Positions 8,536-19,159 of a stretch of 64,000 nucleotides of DNA are shown piece after piece. How positions within the stretch are numbered: position 1 is the stretch's first letter; every line of letters begins with the position of its first letter. Location: assembly GCA_017311315.1 (NCBI GenBank), contig CM029654.1, positions 23,767,879 through 23,831,878 of the forward strand, given 5' to 3'. The notes beneath the pieces are model-generated. The model was not told where the DNA came from. It searched no databases and saw only the letters and a program-made list of their open reading frames with translations. This DNA is from Dendrocalamus latiflorus. Taxonomy: Eukaryota > Streptophyta > Magnoliopsida > Poales > Poaceae. The position numbers and the translations under genes were made by a program.

Positions 8536-11223
8536 TTACATATGGATTGTGGTTGGTACTACGGAGCGTTGCTTGATGCCGGCCTGTTTGGGGCACTGAT
8601 TGAGGGAGTGGCCAATCGTCTTGCATAGCCTACACTTTGGGCGCCGAGCACGATCCCCTCGCTGGCTCTCATCCATGTCGTTGCGGATGCGACGGCTTTG
8701 TCGTCTTCCACGACCGACATGCTTCAGTGCATCGTTGGGCACCCACTTTATCTCCCCCGGCCATAATTCCCTGTAGTGCATGTCTACCCCGTAGGAATGG
8801 AACTCTGCACTCCAGGTTGCATACAAGTGCTGCATGTCGTAGTACTTGGAGATGTACTGTGTCGACGCCTGGTTCCATACAGCGCAGGCCGCGTACACAT
8901 GGGAGCATGGCTTGTGCAGAAGCTGGGGCTTGTTGCAGGTGCAAGATGCTTCATCACCAATCGTGCATACCTGCTTGCGCTCCCCTCTAATGTGACCCAT
9001 GACATACTTCTGCCTTAGGCGGACCTCAAACTTCCTCCTTAAACCATCAATGGGCTGAGCAATGTGGCATCGAGCCTTCTCCATCTTCCTGTCCATGAAG
9101 GCCTGCATGACCTCAGAGTATTACTTGTTTTCCTCAAGGTGCTTCTGCGCCATCATGGCTCTATTCACAAAGTACCCGACGGTACGGTTCCAAGTCTCAG
9201 CCACGATTACCGTGATCGGCAGGGATCTGACGCCCTTCAAGACACCATTGTAAACCTCGGACATGTTGGTTGTCATGATCCCATACCTTGCCCCACCGGT
9301 GTCGTGCAACAAAGACCACATTTCCAAGTCAGGTGCATTGGCCTGAACCCATTGTGAGAATGCTCCGACTCTTGTGGATCCCCCCTCCACGGCCCCTACT
9401 TCTGTATGCACATGCTTCGTAGCCTCCTGATCGAGCTGCCTCCGCAAGGTGTCGAACTTCCGCTTTTGGTTCTGCATGCATAGCTTCTTGAACATCTTCA
9501 TTAGGTCCTTGCTACGGAACCTTCTATGGAAGTTCGCTGCAATATGCCTCATGCACCAGCGGTTCTTCACATCAGTCCACTGGAAGGGGGGCTGCGGCCC
9601 ATTCTGCAACGTCCGCAACGCAGACAGCAAGCCTGCATTGCGGTCAGAGATAAGGCACACTTTAGGGTGTTCTGGCACTACGGCATGCTTCAAATTGCAA
9701 AGGAACCACAGCCAGCTATCTGTATTCTCGTTCTCCACAATTGCAAATGCCACTGGGAGTAACTGGTCATTTGCATCGGCTGCAACTGCGGTCAGAATAG
9801 TACCCTTGTACTTGCCGGATAGGAACGTCCCATCTACGGTTAGCACTGGACGGCACCACCTGAACCCTTGTATCGCCTGATGGAAGGCCCAGAACACCCT
9901 GTCAAGAATGAAACAGTTCGGGCCCTCCGTAGGATGAGCCCTCTGCTGCCTGTTTATGTACGTGCCTGGGTTTGATTGTGAAATTTGATGCAGCATTCTT
10001 GGGACCAGGTCGTACGCCTCCTCGTACGTCCCATACATTTGATGCAGCACCTTTCGCTTCACCCGCCAAACCTTCTTGTAGCTCACTTCGTAGCCCGCCA
10101 TGTTCGCTACTTTTGCCATTAGAACCTTCGGGGTAATTGACACATCCGCCTGGACAAGGTGCGCGACCACCTCCGCAAGATACGATGATGTCATGTTGCG
10201 GTGTCTATGTACTGGGCCCGCAAGCTCGCAACTGTGATCTTGGAGCACCGTTATCCGGAACTCCGTGCCAACGCCCTTGTACCGTTGTGCACGGACTTTG
10301 CCACCACAGGACCCGTCCACACACTTCACGACGTACGTGTCCGGCTTTGACTTGTGGACCCGATACGTCCGGCTTATGTTGACGGCATGTCTAGCAATAG
10401 CCTGCTGGACAGCACTCTTATTACGGAAGCACTGCCCCAAAAAGAGTGCACCCTCGCTGAACCCCCATTCTCCCTCCTCCCCCTGTGGCAGAACTAGGGC
10501 TGCCGCTGCGATGTCGTCCAGTCTGGACGACACGTACGCACCTTCCGTCGTCACAACACGACCTACCACCCCTCCAGTTGCACCTTCGCCATCCTCGTCC
10601 TCTCCAGAACTGCCTGTTTCCACCTCCTCCTCCTCCTCGCTGCCCTCTTCTTCCACCTGGTCCCCCAGATACTCATGACAGTCAATACGGGCGGCCCACC
10701 ACCTCTCGTCCACACCTTCGTTGGCCTGGAAATTCTCCGCACGCCTCCTGTCGTCTTCATCACCCACTTCCTCGCCCACATGTTCTCCCGCAGAAGCGTC
10801 TTCATGACCGCCGGCCACTACATCTCCACCAGCGGCAACTGAACCAACCATGGCTGATGATTCTGCCCTCTCCACGAACTCGACATACACCATTGGCCTC
10901 CCATATATCGCAGCATCAGGGTTGCACACGACCTCCATGTAGTTCGCCCATGAGGCATCATTGGTCACCTTCAGAAGTTGCCATATGCTCTCCCTTCCAT
11001 CATCCACCATTGAGGCATAGACTGCCTCGATCCGTAACTTATTTCTTGCGGTCTGTCGATCGAACGCTGAACGGACACACCTCCGTAACTCAGACAAGCT
11101 CATGGCGCTCAGACCGGGTGCCCGGATCACGGTCCGCTCGCAATTTGACAGGTCCGCCCCATACGGCCCATCACGTACGAGACCACTCCCATAAAACACG
11201 AACAATTGTTCAATGTCAGTCAT
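8536..11223 (-). pseudogene. MULE (MuDR-family) transposase with one in-frame stop
   Basis: One frame of 895 codons from the ATG at 11223 to the stop at 8536 is interrupted only by TAA at 9121-9123 (codon 701). Order: N-terminal MuDR-like region (1-120); acidic linker (~140-215); WRKY/GCM1-like DNA-binding finger with C301, C306 and HxH at 339-341; MULE catalytic core with candidate DDE residues D464 (LTVDGTFLSG), D527 (LISDRNAG) and E656 (MSEVYNG). After the stop come a SWIM finger (CTC...KPCSHVYAAC) and a zinc knuckle (CRLCKTIGHSLNQC). The length is usual for MuDR-type proteins. It should cut and rejoin the ends at 1469 and 13025. The stop separates the core from the SWIM and knuckle domains, so only a shortened protein is expected. 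Confidence 0.92.
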
Positions 11224-12654
11224 TGCGTACCTAACATAAGTGCATAATCAACCATTTTAGTACACAGCATGTAACAATCGTATCATGTAATTAAAACTTT
11301 CGATTAGTATATGTTTTGTATTTCTAAATCTACGATTTATTTGTAACTATTTTACTTTCAAAATGTACCATACATCAAATTAAATATACATATGATTTTT
11401 ATTTCCATCAAATGACCTTCATACTACGGTCATTCACTAAGCATACTAATTATACAAATTGTCTCTAATCTAACTACTACAAATTTACCACCTACAAATG
11501 CTCCAACATAAATATTTACTTTTTCAACACATACACATTATTTACACTACAATCTTTTCTAACTTTTACTTAATATAGTCTTTTCTAACTTTTTAATTCT
11601 AATCTACCAAATTTATTTCTAATTTATTTTAATCCTAGTACTATTGTTATCACCTACAATTGCTCTAACATAAATATGTGTTTTCTCAACGTCTACACAC
11701 TACAACTTCATATTTTTCACCTAACTGAAACTACTTTACAGTACGTATGTTCACAAAAAAATGAAAACCCTATATACACTACAATAGATCATGCCAAACA
11801 TATGCAAGATTTGCTATACATACATAGCGCATAAAAGATTGACACAAAATAACAGTAACACAAGATGGTTTCGTTAATTAAGGCCTAATGACATACATAA
11901 AATTATAGTTGCATGGGCACAAAACTTACCTCTTGTTGATGCTCACGAGACGATCTACAACTTTTGTACTTGCCAAATCCGCTGATTCCAAACAAAAACA
12001 ACTCAACTCTTCCGGCTTTCGCTCCTCACTTTTCTTCACCAAAAACTAACTACATTACAATACGTAACTTCAACATAAAATACGACATTATCTACACTAC
12101 AATAAAGCATGCATCATATGTGGATTTTTACCTACACATACACACTGTATGACACATTGGCTTATAATACATATGTTCACATAAAGAATACCTACAAATA
12201 CATAACCTACCAAATATTGACATGGCGTATCACACATAATCATAAAATAACATTACCAAACGATGGTTTGTGCTAATCGACTAATTATGGACTAATCACA
12301 TACATAAAAATTTAGTTTCGCGGGCACAAGACTTACCTCTTCTTGAAGCTCACGACATGATCTACAACTTTTATACTTGTAAAATCCGCTGATTCCAAAC
12401 AAAAACTACTCAAATCTCCGTGTTTTCACTCCTCTCTTCCCTTCGCTTTCTCCCTCGCTCTATCTTCACTTCAGCTGCAAATGAACGTTCTGCCTTCGAC
12501 AACAGTTTTTCTCCCTCCCTTGCGCTGTGGTTCCGGGTTTTTAAGTGTGCATTCAACACTCATGGAGAGGGGGCCGTTGCTGCCCTAAAGACACGTGTGC
12601 GAGCAAACAGGAGAAAGCAGTGCGCGCTGGGGGCTTTTCCTTCTTTCGGCGGAC
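11224..12654 (-). promoter_or_regulatory. Transposase leader with duplicated 5' exon
   Basis: AT-rich, without ORFs of note. Two related ~170-bp blocks, 11880-12050 and 12287-12455, share ATCTACAACTTTT, AATCCGCTGATTCCAAACAAAAAC and a consensus minus-strand splice donor (AGAG followed by GTAAGT). The exon/intron boundaries fall at 11930/11929 and 12337/12336. They look like two alternative first exons, upstream of the ATG at 11223. Transcription start and acceptor are not identified. Confidence 0.5.
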
Positions 12655-13025
12655 GGACGGGACGTGGCAGAGCGATTCCCGCGGTCGGCAAATATTCGCG
12701 CGCTAGGGGACGGAAGTCGCGCGGTCCCGAAATTAATCACGCGGTCGGCGGGGCAGACGCGCGCTCGGGCGCCAAAACGCGCGGTCAGCGGGCCATACGT
12801 GCGCTCGGGGATGGGAGGTCGCGCGCTGGCGCGGCGGTAGGCGGGTCGTGCGGTCTGGTACCGCACGACCCCGTGAACAGTGCGGTCGTGCGGTACCAGA
12901 CCGCACGACCGGGGCACGTGGCGCAGCTGGAGAAACGCGCGGTTGGGAGGGGTCCTGTTTTGGAATTTTTTCCGTCGGAGGGCCAAAAGTGGAATTTCGA
13001 TTGCACAGGGGTCCAACAGTGTCCC
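12655..13025 (-). repeat. Right terminal inverted repeat of the MULE
   Basis: Inverted counterpart of 1469-1815, with the same order of outer block, CACGTGCC, paired hairpins at 12844-12870 and 12884-12910, and GC-rich GCGCGC/GACCGCG zone. It lies upstream of the transposase leader and may act as its promoter, as TIRs do in MuDR; that role is inferred. Confidence 0.85.
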
Positions 13026-13029
13026 CATT

Positions 13030-13345
13030 TCTAGTGCCTTGCTAATGCATGCAGATGTAACATACTGTGAATTAGTATATTGAGTTAAACATCTCTCATG
13101 CAATATGCTAACAAGAAGTTCTTAAAAATGGCATGAATAGATTTATCATGGGTTCAGATTTTTATAGAATGACATGAATGAATCTCACTATACCCAAGTT
13201 ATTTCAGAACTCAAAAAGGCTTCTGAATTTCCTAATGAGCTCCTTTCTAGTGCCTATTTGCTAATACATGCAGATGTAACATATTGTGAATTAGTATATT
13301 GAGTTAAACATTTCTCATGCAATATGCTAACAAGAAGTTCTTCAG
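13030..13345. repeat. Host tandem duplication holding the empty MULE site
   Basis: 13130-13345 repeats, uninterrupted, the sequence that flanks the MULE: left flank 1355-1468 (CCCAAGTTATTTCAGAACTC) joined to right flank 13030-13128 (TTTCTAGTGCC...CATGCAGATGTAAC...CAAGAAGTTCTT). The intact copy reads GAGCTCCTTTCTAGTGCC across the junction. The duplication therefore gives the pre-insertion sequence, with a few differences between copies. Confidence 0.9.
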
Positions 13346-14100
13346 TAAACGCTTGTCTGGATAGATAGGGATTGGACCTAATTCCTTCCGATATCATAAA
13401 ATTAATAAGAAAAGGAGGAGCCGACCACAGAAGCCGACACAAAAAATTTAGGAGTGAGTGCATGCCTTAGAGAGAACATAACTGCATGTTAATCCTGGTT
13501 GCTGCTGGTGTTTTGGGTTACATTTAGTTCTATATAGAGAAAAGAGCAATATCTCTGTATATTACTTGCCAAGGGATTTCTACTTCTAAAAACATAAGAG
13601 ACGCTTTTAATCTCATAAGTTATTTATACATATATAGATTAATAGAAGCGCTTGATTTTGCATGTCTACTTTTACAAAAAAAAAAAGTCTATATAATATC
13701 CCATCGTGCTCCCAGAACAGAAGCTGCAGGGAGGGAGCTCTACTTCGCGGAAGCTCAACGGAGGTGACCACTGGCCAGCAAGAATTTGGCGCTGCCTGTG
13801 GTCTTCGTGCTCACGAAGTTCCCGTTGTATAATTAGACTTTGTTTGGAAGCTACGGGCAAAACAACTGGGGAAACAAATCCCTAGGTAGACTGCAAGGGC
13901 ACATGACACTCTGTATGGAAGCCACAGAGATAAACTCCTTGGTCCCAAAAAAAATAAAAAAAGGAAAAATCAGAAAATAAAAAATTTAAAACTCATAAAT
14001 ACAAATAAGAATACAAAAAATTCATAAATACAAATAAGAAAATTTTAAAAAATTTAAAATACATAAATACAAATTAGAAAAAATTGAAAAAACTTAAAAC
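13346..14100. other. No gene seen; AT-rich
   Basis: No credible ORF, RNA gene or terminal repeat. 13930-14110 is A-rich with repeated AAATACAAAT and AAAAATTTAAAA words. The left limit of the adjoining SIRE element is somewhere near 14100 but no LTR marks it. Confidence 0.5.
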
Positions 14101-15190
14101 TCATAAACACAAACTTTGCTAAAATCTGCATTAACGCTCAAATCAGATCCATACATCCACATGCAAATCACATTCATACAAGCATTCTTATATGATAAAA
14201 TCCAAAAAGTTATAGCTAATAGCTTGGTACTACTTGCATCTATAGCATTAAATCATCCATAGCATTCACACATCCACTCATCATAAATGATTTAAATATA
14301 AATTAAATGACTCTTTTGCTAGTATTACTTGCATCCATAGCATCAGTCATCAAGCTTTCTTCTCTCTTCTTCTGCTAATATTACTTGCATCTATAGGATC
14401 AATCATCCAGCAACAGTATTCTCTCTTCTAATCCTCCTACCTAGAAGAAATATTCTGAAAACTGAGTAATAAAAACAAAATTCATACTCAAGAATTATGG
14501 TAAAGGCACATGCATGCTCATCAAAAATGATAGCAGTTCCTCAAAATAAATAGTAACAGGATAATAATCAAGGCTCAATGAGTTATATTACAATGCGAAA
14601 TGCTGAAATGCAAGAAAATCCAACTCCCCCTCAACACGAGATGCAACTTTTAGTTCAAGTTGAGTTATGTTAATATTAAACTCTAGAAGCTCCCAAATGA
14701 ACTCCCCCTGAACCAAAGCAATAAAATCGAGAAGCTGGCAAGAAAATCAGAAAAGACAATCCTTAAAGCATAGATAAGATATGGAGGTAACTATGGCTCA
14801 GACTGACTCTCATCTACCCCATATGACTCGAGGACTATCAGCTGGTCTACTAACAACCTAGGGAGCAAACACGTACCCTGTCTACCCGAGGGTGGCCCAA
14901 CCCTCGCTAGAACCCACAAGAAGTGAGTAAGCTTCACCTAAAGAGAAGAAGACAGCTAATAAGCAGCATCCTGGAATCACAAGATAAGAGCAAGAAGTCT
15001 AAGCAGCTAGGCAAGAGAACCAATCTAACCTATGCTAGAAGGACTAACCCAATGCACCCCTATGCAATGCAATCAGAAGGCTGTAAGAGCATAATCAATA
15101 TAATAAAGCAGCAAAGCACACAGCTCCCCCTCACAACAGTCCATAAGGACAGACCACCCCAAGCTCTCCCCGCAGAGCTGAAAACCTAAA
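14101..15190 (-). other. SIRE 3' untranslated region
   Basis: Follows RNase H on the minus strand and holds at least three purine-tract motifs (complement of CTCCCCCT, e.g. 14625, 14704, 15125). A ~60-90-bp sub-repeat containing TATTACTTGCATC occurs near 14230, 14325 and 14380. Homologous to the inverted block at 16716-17670 at roughly 85 percent by eye. Confidence 0.6.
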
Positions 15191-16707
15191 GCTATCCAAA
15201 GGCTTCGTGAAGATATCAGCCAACTGGTGGTCACTTTCCACAAACTAGAGCACTATATCACCCTTCTCTACATGGTCTCTAAGGAAGTGATATCGGATAT
15301 CAATATGCTTGGTCCAAGAGTGCTGCACTGGGTTCTTAGCAATGTTAATCGCAGACGTGTTATCACAAAAGAGTGGAACACTGTCTGTGCTAACCCAAAG
15401 TCCCGCAGAGTCGAGACCATCCAAAGTACCTGGCTGCAACAACTAGCAGCAGCAACGTACTCGGCATCTGCGGTGGACTGTACAACACCGGACTGCTTTC
15501 TTGAAGACCAAGAAATGAGACAAGTGCCAATAAATTGGCAGGTGCCAGAGGTGCTCTTCCTATCTATCCTACAGCCGGCAAAGTCTGCGTCCGAGTAGGC
15601 TATAAGGGAAAGACAGGAAGAGGATGAGTACCAGATACCATAGTCAATGGTAGCTCGAAGGTACCGAAGAATGCGTTTCACCGCCTGCCGGTGAGATACG
15701 CGAGGAGAAGCCTGAAACCGGGCACGAAGACACACAGCGAAGTGTATGTCCGGTCTCGAGGCAGTGAAGTACAAGAGGGAGCCTATCATGCTACGATACT
15801 CCTTCTGATCAACCGGCTCGCCGTCCTCATCTGGGTCAAGTGTGGCGGAAGATGCCATGGGAGTTGACACGGGCTTACCATCACTCATATCAAAGCGCTT
15901 CAGGAGGTCTCGAGTGTACTTGCCCTGGTGCAAGAAGGTACCCTCCCAAGTCTGCTTAATTTGGAAGCCAAGGAAGAAACTCAACTCGCCCATCATGCTC
16001 ATCTCAAACTCCGAGCTCATGACGTCGGAAAACTGGGAAACGAGAGCATGCGAGGATCCGTCAAAGATGATGTCATCCACATAAATCTGGACGAGTAGAA
16101 GATCAGTGCCATGCCGGCGAATGAACAAGGTCTTGTCTACTTTACCCATCTCAAACCCATGACTCAACAAGTAAGACTTAAGCCTCTCATACCAAGCTCT
16201 AGGGGCCTGCTTAAGTCCATACAATGCTTTGGAAAGCTTGAAGACATGGTTTGGGTATTTAGGGTTCTCGAAACCTGGAGGCTGTCTGACATAGACTTCT
16301 TCCTCAATGAAGCCATTAAGGAAGGCACTCTTGACGTCCATCTGGTAAAGCTTGAAACCCTTAGAAGCTACAAAGGCAAGCAGGATTCTAATGGCCCCAA
16401 GTCTAGCTACAGGGGCAATGGTCTCCTCGAAATCTAGACCCTCAACCTGGAAGAACCCCTGAGCTACTTGTCTAGCCTTGTTCCGAATAACAACCCCATC
16501 CTCACTCTGCTTGTTCTTGAACACCCACTTGGTCCCAATGACATTGTGACCACGAGGGGGCTCAACAAGCGACCAGACCTTGTTTCTCTTGAAATTTTCC
16601 AACTCCTCATGCATGGCATTGACCCAAGACTCGTTAGAGAGAGCATGACAAACATCCTTGGGCTCAAAGGAGGCAACAAAGGCAGAATGGAGACAGAATT
16701 GAGACAC
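15191..16707 (-). pseudogene. SIRE pol: reverse transcriptase and RNase H
   Basis: Begins at 16707 (MSQFCLHSAFVASFEPKDV), the usual connection domain of SIRE pol. The RT carries KWVFKNK, LYQMDVKSAFLNG, LKQAPRAWYERLKS and an intact catalytic YVDD (IYVDDIIF). RNase H motifs follow (YSDADFAGC, RKSTSGTCQF, AEYVAAASC). Around 15440 the frame shifts, and the conserved DNTSAINIAKNP and HIDIRYHFLRDHVEKG of the RNase H end are in another frame (15245-15442). It would copy the element RNA into cDNA. Truncated on its N-terminal side by the inverted block at 16716. Confidence 0.85.
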
Positions 16708-16715
16708 GTCAGATT

Positions 16716-17670
16716 ACTATATTAATTATGCTCTTACTCCTATCTGTAGCATTGCATTTGGGGGTGCATTGGGGTTAGTCCTTCTAGCATAGGTTAGAGT
16801 GGTTCTCTTGCCTAGCTGCTTAGACTTCTTGCTCTTATCTTATGACTCTTGGATGCTGCTTGTTAGCTGTTTCTCTTCTCACTAGGTTGAGCTCACTCAC
16901 TTCTTGTAGGTTCTAGCGAGGGTTGGGCCACCCTCGGGTAGACAGGGTACGTGTTTGCTCTTTAGTGAGTTAGATATTTGGTTGATAGTCCTTGAGTCAT
17001 ATGGGGTAGATAAGAGTCAGTCTGAGCCATAGTATCCTCTATATCTTATCTATGCTTTAAGGACTGCCCGTTCTGATTTTCTTTTCCAGCTTCTCGATTT
17101 ATTGCTTTGGTTCAGGGGGAGTTCTTTTGGGAGCTTCTGGAGCTTAATATTGACATAACTCAACTTGAACTAAAAGTTGCATCACATGTTGAGGGGGAGC
17201 TGGACTTCTTGCATGTCATTCTACATTGTAAATACCTGCATCGAGCCTTGATTATTATCATTTCATGACATGTTTACATTGCGTTACATCCTGCCATGAT
17301 TTGTGCCTCATTGCTAGATTGATCGTGACTTCATATGTGTAGACTAGCTTTTACCATGATAAGCTAATTAAAATTGCCCAACTTGAATTGAAACTTGTCA
17401 TGCTAGCTCTCGAGATTAGTCTTTCTTGCGTTATCCTTTTATGATTCATGCCATGTCAAATAGGCTTAGCTGAGCGATGAATCTTTATTGAGCTTTAGAT
17501 TGAGCTATGCTAGTTCTTGATGATGCATAAGTTAGTACAATCTTTTATGAATGCAAAAAGATCTCTTTTGTGCGGAAAAAACTGATCTCACCAATTCTTT
17601 CTCATGAGACGGCTTGCCATTGCACAAGGCATGAACTCAGGGGGAGTTTTGGATGACCAAGATCATCTCC
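16716..17670 (+). repeat. Inverted SIRE 3'-UTR fragment inside pol
   Basis: The plus strand here (TATTAATTATGCTCTTAC... GGGTTGGGCCACCCTCGGG ...TTCAGGGGGAGTTC...) matches the complement of ~14500-15105. It splits pol between integrase (ends 17671) and RT (starts 16707). It extends beyond the matching part with further GGGGGAG tracts (17114, 17203, 17640). The divergence from 14500-15105 means it came from a different SIRE copy. Confidence 0.75.
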
Positions 17671-18600
17671 TTAAACTTCTTGATTGGAATGGTCGCATAA
17701 GGCATAAGGCATGGGCTGATCGCCTTGAGGTGCGGTGGAAGAAGGCACCTCAAGGGGTGGATGTGGGACAGGATCGGGTAGACAACCCTCATCTCCATCG
17801 TCCTCATCATCCACAAAGATGGGCTCGGATTGCTGTAAAGAACCTGAGATATCGGGCCTAGTCCCCGGACTGGCCTCGTCGAAGGTCACCTCACAGGTCT
17901 CTACCATTTTACTAGACTCGCAGTTCAAAAGCCTATAAGCCCGTGAAGAAGTCGGGTAACCTAGAAAGATCCCATCACAAGAACGTGACTCAAACTTGTC
18001 AAGGTTCCCGGACTTCAGAATAAAGCACTTGCAACCAAACACACGAAAATGAGATACACTGGGCTTTCGCCCATATCTCAACTCATAAGAAGTACGGTGC
18101 AAGTGTGCCCGAAGAAAAACTCGATTCGAAACGTGGCACGTGGTGGCTATAGCCTCAGCCCAAAACTTCCGTGATGTAGAGTACTCATCGAGCATCGTCC
18201 TGGCCATCTCGACCAAGGTACGGTTCTTCCTCTCCACGACGCCATTCTGCTGTGGGACGTGCGGAGAAGAGAACTGGTGCTCTACACCTATCTCATCGCA
18301 GAACCTCTGAAAGTAGGAATTCTTGAACTCCGCGCCATTGTCACTGCGGATCACTCGTAAGGCACCCGGGAGCTCAACAGAAAGCCTACTGAAAAGACCT
18401 CGGAAATGTGTAAACGTCTCATCCTTCGAGGCTAAGAAAAACTCCCAAGAATACCTCGAGAAGTCATCGACCACGACAAGAACATACCACTTCCCTCCTG
18501 CTGACTGCACTCGAGCTGGTCCAACTGTATCCATATGGAGCAGCTGTCCTGGTGCATCGGTCATAGTAACTGTGACCGAAGGATGGAAAGCGGCAACCAT
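17671..18600 (-). pseudogene. SIRE pol: integrase core
   Basis: Integrase catalytic core with D (LLHMDTVGP), D (VIRSDNGAEF) and E (QQNGVVERKNRT) all present, followed by the copia C-terminal stretch (YGRKPSVSHFRVFGC, GIFLGYPTSSRAYR). It would insert element cDNA into the host. The frame is open for 309 residues but lost its link to RT through the inverted block at 16716-17670. The HHCC finger region (18601-18757) is in a shifted frame. Confidence 0.85.
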
Positions 18601-18757
18601 CTTGCCGTGCCGGCAAGGAGCACAACTAGATCTTTGACCATTTTGAGTTTCGGCAAACCACGAATGAGGTCATGGCCGCTAACTCGGGTCAAACGGTCAA
18701 ATCCAATATGACCAAGTTTCCTATGCCAGAAAGAAAGGTCACAGGACTCAGAAGCAA

Positions 18758-19159
18758 CTAAACACCTGAGAGGATCACCAGAAGACTCAGAAAAATCAGC
18801 ACGAAAGATCCTCCCAAAATGAGAAATCTCGCAAACCAGACTACCCGAAGAATCAAGAATTTTGCAAACGTTTTCTTGAAGCTCACCTTGAAACCGTCAT
18901 CGGTAAGCTGAGAAACGGAAAGCAAATTATACTGCAGCTTACTAACCAAGGCAACATCTTTCAAAATGAAAGAATCGTTAACGCGCACTGTACCTTTGGC
19001 GATGACGCGGCCAGATGAAGCATCTCCGAAGGTGATCGTCTCATCACCTAGAGCACGGGCAAGGGAAGAAAACCAACGGGAGTCTTCGGTCATGTGTCGT
19101 GAACACCCGGAGTCTACGAGCCAAACCTTGCCCTTCCCTGTCCGGCGAACCTGAGTCAA
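18758..19159 (-). pseudogene. SIRE protease
   Basis: The aspartic protease motif WLVDSGCSRHMTED is intact, with downstream ITFGDASSGRVIAKG and LLSVSQLTDDGF typical of copia proteases. It would process the gag-pol polyprotein. The frame then drifts towards the integrase finger. Confidence 0.8.

Larger units (their letters stand above)
1469..13025. mobile_element. Autonomous-type Mutator-like element with PMD and GRF cargo genes
   Basis: Ends are defined by matching terminal inverted repeats (left GGACACATGTGGACCC; right, complemented, GGGACACTGTTGGACCCC) and by comparison with an uninterrupted copy of the host site at 13130-13345. The interior encodes, from left to right, a GRF-finger gene (minus), a 31-bp repeat array, a second GRF gene (plus), another array, a third GRF gene (plus), a plant-mobile-domain gene (minus) and a MULE transposase (minus). 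The right ~1.8 kb is the transposase leader. The target duplication is CATT (1465-1468 and 13026-13029) or just ATT, shorter than the 8-11 bp usual for MULEs. Transposase and mobile-domain genes carry nonsense codons, so this copy is probably not autonomous now. Confidence 0.85.

Noticed and set aside
10485..11234. 249-residue plus-strand ORF opposite the transposase
   Set aside because: Shadow of the transposase frame; composition is Pro/His/Arg-rich and no domain is present.
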